Source of the DNA: Microbispora siamensis
Lineage (GTDB): Bacteria; Actinomycetota; Actinomycetes; Streptosporangiales; Streptosporangiaceae
Assembly: GCF_016863095.1 (NCBI RefSeq)
Contig: NZ_BOOF01000032.1
Location: forward strand, 1 to 64,000
DNA length: 64,000 bases
Direction: 5' to 3'
A program made the translations under genes and the position numbers. The notes below the pieces were generated by a model, which searched no databases, was not told the DNA's origin, and saw only the letters and a program-made list of their open reading frames with translations. Every line of letters begins with the position of its first letter. The first letter of the stretch is position 1. This document shows, piece by piece, positions 8,090 to 17,700 of the stretch.

Positions 8090-9154
8090 ATGCCGTTACC
8101 CGACCGTCTGCTGCCCGACGCCCTCGCCTGCCTCCGCCGGATCGCCGACATGGCACCCGGCCCGGCCAAGGAGGAGCTGGCCGGGCTCCGCCGGCGGCAT
8201 CCCAGCGTGCGGATGCGCCTGGTCTGGGAGCGCGACGCGCCCGGCGGGAGCTACCACTACGACTTGCTCGTCACGACCGCAGGAGGCACCGTCTCCCTCG
8301 CCTTCGCCCCGGACCGCGCGCTTCCCTGGCCGCTGCGCGGCAGTCACCACACGAGCGAACAGGTCCTGCTCCGTGTCAACGGCATGGAGGTCACGATGGA
8401 GCACGCCGTGGCCGTGCTCGACGTGCTGTGGACCGATCCCTCCCTCGCGGCCCGGCTGATCGACGCCAGCCTCGTCGAGCAGGAGCTGGCACTCGACCCG
8501 GTCGAGCTTCCGGCCGCCGAGCTCCAGCAGGCCCTCGACGCGTTCCGGCGGGCGAGGGGTCTGCTGACCGTGGAGGCCACGCGGGAGTGGATGGCCGAGC
8601 GTGGGCTCGACCACGGGCGTCTCGAGGAGGTGGTCGCCGCCGAGGCCGCCGTGGCGCGGCTGCGTGCCCGGGTGGCCGGTGACCGTGTGGAGGAGGTGTT
8701 CGCGGCCTCGCCGGGTGACTACGACCGGCTGAGCGTGCTCGCGCTGCGTTACCCGGACCCGGCGGCGGCTCGGGAGGGGGCCGTACGGCTCGCCGGCGCG
8801 GGACCCGGCGAGGACGCGCTCGCCCTGGCCGCCCGGGAGACCCTCGAGCACGGAGCGAGAGGCGAGGTGCGGCTCGCGTACCGAGGTGACCTCGGCCCCC
8901 GGGCCGCCACCGCCCGGGCGGGCGACCTGCTGGGGCCGTCCGGGCGCGAGCCGTCCGTGACCCGCGTCCTCGAGGCGCGGCCCGCCGCGCTCGACGGCCC
9001 GACCCGCGGGGAGATCGAGAAACGGATCTTCGAGCAGTGGCTGGCCGGACGGCGTCGCGAGGCCGGAATCGAATGGATGTGGGGGACGGCGCCGCGCACG
9101 GACGCCCTCACACGGGCCCTGCGCCGGCAGGCCCCCGACGCCGTCGGCGTGTGA
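8090..9154 (+). CDS. PpiC-related putative peptide maturation system protein
   Basis: 354 residues, starting one base after the ATP-grasp stop and so translationally coupled to it. The N-terminal part (about 1-115) has the pattern RHPSVRMRLVWERD...YHYDLLV...FAPDRALPWPLRG. The middle (about 140-210) is a helical SurA-like segment (DAFRRARGLLTVEATREWMA). The C-terminal part (about 210-350) resembles a degenerate parvulin/PpiC domain and ends with KRIFEQWLAGRRREAGIEWM. From memory this matches the family annotated as putative peptide maturation system protein (PpiC_rel_mature); I could not search it. Parvulin-like proteins chaperone or isomerise peptides. Here it probably presents precursors to the ligase or acts in a later step. 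The catalytic status of the PPIase-like domain is uncertain. Confidence 0.75.
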   Translation: MPLPDRLLPDALACLRRIADMAPGPAKEELAGLRRRHPSVRMRLVWERDAPGGSYHYDLLVTTAGGTVSLAFAPDRALPWPLRGSHHTSEQVLLRVNGMEVTMEHAVAVLDVLWTDPSLAARLIDASLVEQELALDPVELPAAELQQALDAFRRARGLLTVEATREWMAERGLDHGRLEEVVAAEAAVARLRARVAGDRVEEVFAASPGDYDRLSVLALRYPDPAAAREGAVRLAGAGPGEDALALAARETLEHGARGEVRLAYRGDLGPRAATARAGDLLGPSGREPSVTRVLEARPAALDGPTRGEIEKRIFEQWLAGRRREAGIEWMWGTAPRTDALTRALRRQAPDAVGV

Positions 9155-9164
9155 CACGCACGAA

Positions 9165-9205
9165 GACGCCGGCCGCCGCACCGCTTCGGTGCGCCGGCCG
9201 GCGTC
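9165..9205. terminator. bidirectional terminator between convergent genes
   Basis: GACGCCGGCCGCCGCACCG (9165-9183) and its reverse complement, with one mismatch, form a 19-bp stem with a short TTC-type loop. It lies 11 bases after the peptide-maturation gene and 19 bases before the stop of the opposing GNAT-like gene, so it can end transcripts from both sides. Confidence 0.75.
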
Positions 9206-9223
9206 CCGTTGTCGGGGCCGGCG

Positions 9224-9940
9224 CTACCCCACCGGGAAGCTCTCCCGGCCGAGACGGATCCGGGCGAGCTCTTCGGTCACGGCCGGGGCGACCTGCGCGG
9301 CGAGCGCGGAGTGATCGCTCATAAGCCGCTCCGGCCGGCAGGCCAGCAGCTTGACCACGTCGCCCACCTCCGGCAGCGGGTGCCGGTTCGGCGAGGCCTC
9401 CCAGAAGCCGAAGTGGCGGAGGATTGCGTCCTGTCCCGCGACCGTCCCGGCCAGCACCCAGATCAGGCGGCGCTCCAGCTGCTGCGCCAGAAGGTTGCTG
9501 GCGACGACGAGGAGCTGCCCGATCTTCCGGCCGCGATGGCCCGGGTGGACGACCCAGCGGGCGCCCTCCAGGACATCCGTGCGCCGGAGTCGCTCCGAGC
9601 TCAGCAGGCGCGTCGCTCCCGGCTCGTCGAGCGCGACGACCCTGCTCGGAGTGAGCAGTTCGACGGGTGCGAGCCGGGCCGAGGCGATCAGCTCTCCCGT
9701 CGAACGCAGCCGGGCCAGGAGGTGGTAGGCGTGACCGTCGTGCTCGTCGGCGTCGTCGAACCCTCCGTCCTCCGTCCGGAAGTGCGGAAACCGGCCGTTC
9801 TCGTAGATCACTTCACCGCGGAACGATCTGATCTCGCGTTGCCACGGTTCCGATCCGAAGGACGAGCTGCGGGAAGTCGGTGGCTGGATTTCGAGACGTA
9901 CCGTCTCCAAGAGATATGCGTCTGTTGTGTCGTTTCGCAT
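9224..9940 (-). CDS. GNAT-fold (N-acyltransferase-like) protein
   Basis: 238 residues on the minus strand from ATG9940, preceded by GGGAGAGG. The core contains LARLRSTGELIASARLAPVE (strands beta2-3 of the GNAT fold) and RWVVHPGHRGRKIGQLLVVA, whose V-P-x-x-R-G-x-x-IG-x-L pattern is the acetyl-CoA binding motif A. Further on is ILRHFGFWEASPNRHPLPEV, typical of motif B and of acyl-homoserine-lactone-synthase-like GNATs. It would transfer an acyl group from CoA (or ACP) to an unknown amine. Its position, convergent with the RiPP operon and followed by a methyltransferase on the same strand, suggests peptide tailoring or self-protection. This is inference from context only. Confidence 0.75.
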   Translation of the reverse strand: MRNDTTDAYLLETVRLEIQPPTSRSSSFGSEPWQREIRSFRGEVIYENGRFPHFRTEDGGFDDADEHDGHAYHLLARLRSTGELIASARLAPVELLTPSRVVALDEPGATRLLSSERLRRTDVLEGARWVVHPGHRGRKIGQLLVVASNLLAQQLERRLIWVLAGTVAGQDAILRHFGFWEASPNRHPLPEVGDVVKLLACRPERLMSDHSALAAQVAPAVTEELARIRLGRESFPVG

Positions 9941-10053
9941 GACGTGCCTCTCCCGATGGCCGTGAATGGGCGTCCGTCCGCCGGCGCGCGAGTGACCGTG
10001 CGTGCCCGTACGCCTGCGGAGTGATGGCAGCGGTGCTGAGCGGGATCGCGGGC

Positions 10054-10077
10054 CGGGCTCAACCGGGGAAGAGCCCG
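10054..10077 (-). terminator. short hairpin after the methyltransferase gene
   Basis: CGGGCTC (10054-10060) pairs with GAGCCCG (10071-10077) across a 10-base loop, starting 8 bases beyond the minus-strand stop codon at 10085. The stem is only 7 bp and no U-tract is present. Confidence 0.35.
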
Positions 10078-10084
10078 TGGCCCG

Positions 10085-10897
10085 CTAGTCCTGGAAGGGC
10101 CGGGTCGCGACGGCCACGTATACGGGCATGGCCATCAGGAAGTGGCCGCGGATGTCGGCCAGGGCGAGGCCGTCGAACCACGCGTCCCGGTCGTCCTCCG
10201 CGACCAGGGCGGCCTGCCGCCGGTCGAGGACGGGGATGACGGACGCGGCGTCCGCCAGGCCGGTGGACACGGCGTGAACCGAGCGCACCACCGGATCGAC
10301 GAGGCCGGCCTCCACGAGGCGGCGGCGCAGCGTGCGGCCGGCGGCCGGCTGACGCACCTTCAGCTGAAACACCTCCAGGACCCGCGCCGTGAGGGCCTCG
10401 TCCACTCCGTCGACGACCAGCGCGCCCCAGTCGACGTCGAGGAGGCAGACCCGCCCCCCGGGCGCCGCCGCCCGCGCCAGCGACCCGGCCGCCGCCGCGG
10501 GATCGGGAACGTGCTGCAGCACCCGCTCGCACCACACCACGTCGAATTCGTCGCGGTAGCCGAGGGACGCCACGTCAGCGACCTCGTACTTCACCGCCGC
10601 GTCCGCCGGCATGGCGGGGTCCCTGTCCCGTGCCGCCGCCACCATGGCGGGATTCAGGTCGACGGCGGTGACGGACCCGGCCGGCCCGACCATCGAGGCG
10701 AAGGCTCTCGACATCTCGCCGAGTCCGCAACCGACGTCCAGCACCCGGCTGCCGGACGCCACGGACAGCATGCCCACGGCTGTGGCGCGTACCGCCCGTA
10801 TCACCGGGTGCTGGGCGACCTGCGCAAGGTAGGTCTCCGCCGCTTCCTGCTGCGCCGACGTCGGGCTTCCTTGAAATACCTTGTCGCCGGCGGGCAC
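10085..10897 (-). CDS. class I SAM-dependent methyltransferase
   Basis: 270 residues if translation starts at GTG10897, whose first base is the last base of the stop codon of the small frame upstream (sequence TAGTG), a classic coupling arrangement. The Rossmann methyltransferase core is intact: motif I VLDVGCGLGEMSRAF, the acidic ribose-binding VTAVDLNPAMV, motif II EVADVASLGYRDEFDVVW, post II RVLQHVPDPAAAAGSL, and motif III PGGRVCLLDVDW. It is of the UbiE/menaquinone-methyltransferase-like type. It would methylate a small molecule or peptide using S-adenosylmethionine in the cytoplasm. The coupling to a small peptide-like frame next to a RiPP locus makes peptide methylation attractive, but substrate evidence is lacking. 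Confidence 0.85.
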   Translation of the reverse strand: MPAGDKVFQGSPTSAQQEAAETYLAQVAQHPVIRAVRATAVGMLSVASGSRVLDVGCGLGEMSRAFASMVGPAGSVTAVDLNPAMVAAARDRDPAMPADAAVKYEVADVASLGYRDEFDVVWCERVLQHVPDPAAAAGSLARAAAPGGRVCLLDVDWGALVVDGVDEALTARVLEVFQLKVRQPAAGRTLRRRLVEAGLVDPVVRSVHAVSTGLADAASVIPVLDRRQAALVAEDDRDAWFDGLALADIRGHFLMAMPVYVAVATRPFQD

Positions 10898-11097
10898 TAC
10901 ACGCCGCCGATCACGCGGCCTGGCGGGTTGAACCGGAAATACATGAATCCTCCTACGCCGATGCCGTTGAAATGGGCGAAAGCGTCTGAATGGACGCACT
11001 CCGGCTCCCAGAATGTCCGTTTCTTCTTGGGAAACGCATGAGCTGCCTTGTGCGTCCTGCGAAGAAATCGCCTGCCGGTTTCGCCCAGGAGACGCAA
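10897..11097 (-). CDS. candidate small peptide translationally coupled to the methyltransferase
   Basis: A minus-strand frame of up to 66 codons, with TTG11097 as the most upstream start. It ends in TAG whose G opens the methyltransferase GTG. The C-terminal half is glycine- and aromatic-rich (HFNGIGVGGFMYFRF, then NPPGRVIGGV) and contains a Gly-Gly resembling a leader cleavage site, although the leader does not match the two clear precursors. The true start is uncertain. A very strong AGGAGG lies only 4 bases before an internal ATG (10945), which would give a 15-residue peptide MYFRFNPPGRVIGGV. Codon bias is weaker than in neighbouring genes. It could be a third precursor, a leader peptide controlling the methyltransferase, or chance. 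Confidence 0.4.
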   Translation of the reverse strand: MRLLGETGRRFLRRTHKAAHAFPKKKRTFWEPECVHSDAFAHFNGIGVGGFMYFRFNPPGRVIGGV

Positions 11098-11749
11098 GAC
11101 GGTTCAAGAACCCTTCAAGGCCGCCCCGCCGGAATGCGGCTGGCGACCGGCGCGGGAAGGGAGGCTTTCGTCCTCGGGCGAGTCGGTTCTGCCGCACGGT
11201 GATCGCGCCGGTGAGGACCCGGCCATCCCCCGGCGGACGCCGTCCACGCGTCGTGGTTGCGGGTCTGCTGCCGCGGCCCTCGCAGCACGGGTTCGCCGCG
11301 GCCGAGATGCTCGCGCAGATGCTCGCCCGCACCCGTGAGGTCTACGCCGACAGCGTGCGGACCCTCGACTTCCTCGCCGGCCCTCGGCCAACCCGGTCAT
11401 CGCCGCAGGACGAAAGCGCTCGGGGGATGGGCCGGGTGACAGGAGGGCGGCCCCGGCCTGAGTCTCCTCGGTCGCAAGTTGTCTCAAGGGAGCGGCAAGA
11501 GGCGGCCGGACACTCATGGTCGACCACTTTCATCTCTGCGTATCCGGGGCCCCGCGGCCCCGAGGGGCCGCCCATGTTCATGCCGGAAGCACAACCGTTC
11601 CCATTCCCCGTACGGGTCCTTCGACGGCCCGTCATGCGCCGACGGATTCGGCGTTCCGCAGTCTGAGGATTTCCTCTCGGCAAGCTGCCCGCAACGGGCT
11701 TTCATCGGACCGTGAGGGGCTTGTTGCCCGCATATTCGGAGAGTATTCC
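11098..11749. other. intergenic region without a confident gene
   Basis: About 650 bases between the small minus-strand frame and the GTG of the giant secreted protein. One plus-strand stretch (about 11245-11395) reads with protein-like composition (VVVAGLLPRPSQHGFAAAE, then MLAQMLARTREVYADSV) but has no start, ribosome binding site or recognisable family. It may be the remnant of a gene. I see no clear promoter hexamers. Confidence 0.4.
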
Positions 11750-14700
11750 GTGAAACGTTTATTCAGCCGGGCGTTGGTGCGGCGGTCGGCACTTCCCGTG
11801 CTCGCCGCGCTGGCCGGCTCCCTTCTCACCCCGATCCCCGCACTCGCCGCGGGTGATCCGCGGCCGTTCGGCGGCCCGGCGGCGGCCGCCCTTCCCGACC
11901 CCGGCTCCGTCACCTACACCGACCTCGGCTCCCTCGGCACCATTCCCATCTTGGAGTTGAACCTGGGGGGAAAGGTCAACAAGAAGGGCGAGGGAGCCAC
12001 GGCGATCAGTGGGCAAGCGGTCACGCTCGCCGCGGACCGGCCCCTCAAGGACATCAATGGGCGTCTCGGCGCCGACGTCACGGGGAGCCGTGCCTTGGAC
12101 GTCAACGACTACGGCACGGTTGTGGGCACGTACACCGCCTACTCGAAGGGCGAGAAACACACCGGGTCCTTCATCTACTCCGACAAGGCCGGGGCCAAGC
12201 TGCTGGAGGGCAGGTCGGGGGCAACCGCGATCAACAATCTGGGGCAGGTAGCGGGCGGCTCGTGGGTCTACGATCCCTCAGACGACTCCTTCCTGGACCT
12301 TCGGGCGTACAAGGGCCAGAGCGTCAGCGTCAGAGGGATGAACAACTTCGGCGCGACCGTCGGCATCGCCGATGAGAGCCCCGTGCCCGCCGCCTTCCGC
12401 AGCCGGCCGGGCCAGCGCCTCGACATGGCCCGCGACCACCTGGAATACCCGGGTGGGTCCACCATGGCCATGGACATCAACGACAGGGGCGAGGTCGCGG
12501 GCTACGCGCGCGTAGGCGGCACGGACACCCCCGTCTACTGGGACAGCAAAGGCACGCCTTACACGATCCCGACGCGCCGTGGCGGCATCGCCTACGCAAT
12601 CAACAACTCGAGTGTCGTCGGCGGAATGATGTACGGCGACGGCCCCGGCGGCTCTGTGGAATCGCTCTGGCGTGCCGCCGTCTGGTTCCCGGACGGCACC
12701 GCGATCAACCTGAACGACCTGGTGCCGGCCGAGCAGCGGAACGGTCTGACCCTGCGGCAGGTCACCGGCATCAGCGATCAAGGGGTGGTCTTCGGCAACT
12801 CCATGGCGCTCGACGGTTCCGAACGGGTCCACGCCTTCATGCTCGACCTGCACCTCGGCGAGCCCACGATCGACTCGGTCAGGCTTCTCACGCAGTTGCC
12901 CCCGTCCACGGCGTTCGTCCCGGTGCCCGACAGAGGGGTGTACGAGGGCAACAGGGTACGCGTCAACCTGCAGGTCACCAACCCCACAAGTCAGCGGCTG
13001 AACAGGACCCTGCAGGTGGTCGAGGAGGGGACCGGCAAACCCCTGCCGAACGGCACGTTCCCGCTGACCCTGAAACCCAACGAGACCGTCGAGCGGACAC
13101 TGGTGTGGGACACCAAGGGCTATGCCTGGCTCGACGGCAAGCCGCACTCGGATCGCTCCCTGTCGATCCGGCTCTTCTCCGGCACCGGTTACGTCGAGGG
13201 TGTGGACACGAAGGAGAGGGCTCCGATAAAGATCCTGCCCATGCCTCTGGTGCTGGTCCACGGCTTCACGAGCACAGCGGACACCTGGAGCGCGTTCGGC
13301 ACCTTCGCCAAACAGCAGCACCCGGCCCAGGAGGTCTACGCGGTCGGCGACGGGCGCTGGCCGGGCACGATGAACACCGGCGACAGGCGTCACCCGGAAA
13401 AGAGGACCAAGAGCCTGCTGGAGAACGCCGACGAGGTGAACATCTACACGCAGCACATGCGTGAGGGACTGGGCGCCGACAAGTTCCGACTGGTCGCTCA
13501 TTCCATGGGCGGCAACATCTCCAAAGAGTACATCTTGAGCCGGATGCCGGACGGGGTCGACGGCAAGCCCGTGGTGGACCGCCTGCTGCAGATGGGCACC
13601 CCGAACATGGGGTCCGCGTGCGCGGACGCATTGCTCGGCAACGGGCTGTCCAAGTATTGGTGGTCGCCGGCGTTGCGGCACAACGGCACCGCCTACGTGG
13701 CCGGCCTGAACAAGTTGTTGCAACTGGCCGGGTATTCGCGCGGTGTTGTGAAGGGTGTGCCGATCTCCAACCTCGTCGGTCTGGGCCGGCGCCTGCGCTG
13801 TCCCACCAAGGACTGGATCTGGCACGGCGACAACACTGACGGAGTCGTCGAATCGACCAGTGCCTTCTGGGACCTGCTGGACACGCCGACCACCCGCAGC
13901 GAACACAGCGAGATGGTCGCCAACCAGAAGGACTACGCCGGCTACATCGCCCCGCGGCTGATGCAGGGAGGGTCCACCAGCTCGGGCATTCCGGGGGGAA
14001 CGCCTCTGGCGCCGGAAGGCGCACCGCACAAGCGGCTCGCCGGTGCGGCGAACGAGTCCGGGACGACCGGGACAGCCGGCGTGAGCGCCGCCGCGGCCGA
14101 GGGCGGGGGCGGGGGCGAGGCCAGTTCGCTGTTCGCGTTCCCGTCGGCGACGGTGGAGGCGGGCAAGACGGTCAGCGTGCCGCTGGAGGTGCCACAGGGC
14201 ACCGCGTTCGGCGTGGTGACGGCGCTGCCGCCAACGGCGGGAGTGCTGCTGCGTGACCCGTCCGGCAACCCGGCCGCCTCCTCCGCCGCGGGCGGTGACG
14301 ACGCCAAGGAGCCGATCCAGGCACTGGACGTCGACAAGCCGCAGGCGGGGATCTGGCGGCTGGAGTTCAGCAACACCGGGTCCGAACCGATCCAGGCCTG
14401 GGGAAGCGCGTGGATCGCGGGCACCGCGGTGAACGTGACGGCCACGGCCGAGCAGTCCTCGGAGGAGGGCCGGGTCACGGTGTCGGCCACCGTGACCGAC
14501 GGCGGTGACCCGGTTTCCGGGGCGACGGTGCGGGCCACCCTCACCGGTGAGGACGGTGCCGATCACGAGCTGACTCTGACCGACGAGGGGGCCGGCGCGG
14601 TCGGTGACGGCGTGTACGGCGGCACCACCGAGGCGCTGGCCGACGGCGTCTACACCACCGTGATCACGGCCGACACCGCCAAGGGCATGCGGGCCACGAC

Positions 14701-17700
14701 CGCCGGTGTGGAGGTCAGGCAGGTCGACACCCGGGAGTTCCCGTTGACGCTGTCGGCGCAGTCCGGAGGGTCGGCGGCGGCCTCGCCGGCGCGGGACTCC
14801 TACCGGGCCGGGACGACGGTGAAGGTGACCGCGACCCCGGACGCGGGACGTGTCCTCATCGGCTGGGTCATCGACGGCCAGGAGCGCGGCCCCGGCCCGC
14901 TGACGGTGACCATGGACAAGGCGCACACGGTGGAGGCGCGGTTCGGCACCTACCAGGTGACCGAGATCGGCACTCTGCCCGGCGGGGATGTGACGAAGAC
15001 CGACGCGTGGTCGCTGAACGACCGCGGCCAGGTCGCGGCGACGGTGACCGGCAAGGACGGCAGGCAGCACGCGGTGCGCTGGCAGGACGGCACGTTCACC
15101 GAGCTGGGCGGCCCGCCCTGCACCGACGGCACGCTCACGTGCGAGACCGGCGCCGTGGGCATCGACGAGGCCGGGAACGCGTCCGGCTGGGCCGTGGCGA
15201 CGACGCGCGGCTACAACTCCCAGCACGCGGTCACCTGGCGCAGCGACGGCTCGGTCACCGACCTGCAGCCGAACGACACCGCGGCGGCAGCCCTGGCCGA
15301 GACCCTGAACGACAACGGTCAGGCCTTCGGTGCGACGGGGTGGCACAGGTACGTGATGTGGGATCGCGGGGCCATGCTCCCGGTCCCCGAGTACGACACG
15401 GGCTTCAACTACCAGGGTGAGGCGGCGCAGGTCAACATCTCGCGCATCAACGGCAGCGGCGAGGTCGCGGGCGCCTACGCGCTCGGCCGGAACTCCCAGA
15501 ACGAACCGACGGAGACCGTTCCGGCGGTGTACGCCGACGGCGTGCTCACCAAGCTGCCGATGGGCGCCGTGGAGGGCTGCGCCGGGACCGGCGGCAGAGC
15601 CAACGACCTCAACGACACCGGTCTGGTCGTCGGCACCGTGCGGTGCGGCTACACCGAGAGCACGACGACCAAGCGCGCCTACGTCTGGAAGGACGGCAAG
15701 CCGACCGACCTGGGCGCCGGTGAGGCGATCGCGGTCAACGACAACGACCTGATCGTCGGCCTCGAGCAGGAGCCGCGGCGCAACGGCATGCGGTCGCCGG
15801 TCATGTGGGTGGACGGCACCGCGTACCCGCTCAAGGATTTGCTGTCCCGGCCGTGGTGCCCGGAAGACGGCCGGAAGACGACCGTGCCGTGCATGGGCAT
15901 GGCCGGCTCGTGGTCGGTGCGGGACGTGAACTCCTCGGGCCAGATGCTGGTGGCCGGGTTCGTGCGCGAGCCGGCGCCGGCGGAGGACGGTGGGTTCCAC
16001 CAGGAGAATCGGATGTTCCTGCTGACGCCCACCACGGCGCAGGCGGACCTGAAGGTGGAGCAGACGGTCACCCCGGCCGAGCCGGGACCGGGCTCGACGG
16101 TGATCTGGACCACCACGGTGACCAACAGGGGTCCCGACACCGCGACCGACGTCCAGGTCGACGTGTACGTGCCCAAGGAGCTGGCCGGGGTGGCGGTGTG
16201 CGAGCCCTGGCGGGGCAGGTGCGCGCCGATCAAGGGCGGGTTCCGTACCAAGATCACCAAGCTGGAGCCGGGCTGGGACGCCGTCGTCGAGGTGTCGGCC
16301 AAGATCCCGGCGACCACGGCCGACGGGACCGCGCTCACGGCCAAGGCATGGGCGGTTCCCCTCGAGGTCCGTGATCCGAAGACGGACGACAACGGCGCCT
16401 CGGCCACGGCGACGGTGCGGCCGTTGCTGAATACTCCAGGGGTGGTCTGGCAGGACCCGGTCAAGATCGGGACGACCAGTTACCCCGTGACGGTGACGCT
16501 GACCAACCGGCTGGACGCCCCGATCCCGCTGAAGGCGATCGCGGTGGAGGGACCGTTCGCGCAGTCCAACGCCTGCCCGGTGGAACTGGCAGTGGGGGAC
16601 AAGTGTGTCGTGACGGTGACCTTCAGTCCGACGGCGGAGGGTGCCGCGAGCGGGAAGCTGACCTTTACCACCGCTGACGGCGCCGCGCCGGCGTACACCG
16701 TCACCCTGGCGGGAACCGGCGTCGCCGCGGTCAACTCCAGGCCGGTGATCAAGGTGCCGTCGGCTCCGCTGCGCGGGGTGGCCGGTACGGAGTTCACGCT
16801 GGAGGCGGAGTTCACCGACGCCGACGTGAACGACACGCACACCGCGAAGGTGACGTTCGGAGGCGCCGAACCGGAGCCGGCGACGGTGAAGCAGCAGGCC
16901 GGCGGCGGCACCGTCACGGCGACCAGGACCTTCACCGCCCCGGTGAACGGCATGGCGCTGGTCATCGTCAGCGACGGTAAGGAGACCACCATGCAGGGCA
17001 TCCCGTATGTCATCGAGGCGGCGCCCGCCAACACCGCTCCAGTGGTGACGGCCGGACCGGACGCCGAGGTGACGGTGGGGGAGAAGCTGCAGCGCAGTGT
17101 GTCCTTCACCGACGCCGACTCGGCCTCCTGGTCCGCCACGGTGGACTACGGCGACGGGTCCGGGGCCCTGCCGGTCACGCCCGGTGCCGACAAGCGGATC
17201 GGTCTGGAGCATCAGTGGGGAACCGCCGGGACCTACACCGTCACGGTGAAGGTGAAGGACGACGGCGGCCTGGAGGGCACGGCGAGGTTCACCGTCACGG
17301 TCAAGACGGCCGAGACGCCGAACCAGCCCCCGAAGGTGACGCTGCGGACCGGGTTCGACACCGTCGAGGCGGGCAGCGAGTGGATCGGGATGGGGTCGTT
17401 CACCGATCCCGACTCCTCCTCTTGGAGTTACACCGCCGACTACGGCGACGGGGCGGGCCCGCAGCCGCTCACGCTGACCGCGGGGCAGCTCAAGCTCGTC
17501 CACGCCTACGACAGCGCCGGTGACTACACGGTGGTGCTGACCGTGACCGACGACAAGGGCGGCTCGGGCAGCGCGCCGCTGGTCGTGCACGTGACCGACG
17601 CCGCACCCGAGGTGGCGCTGAAGGCGCCGGTCACGGCCGTGGAGGTGGGCACCCCGGTGACGCTGACCGCCTCGTTCACCGACAGGGCCAAGGGCGACAC

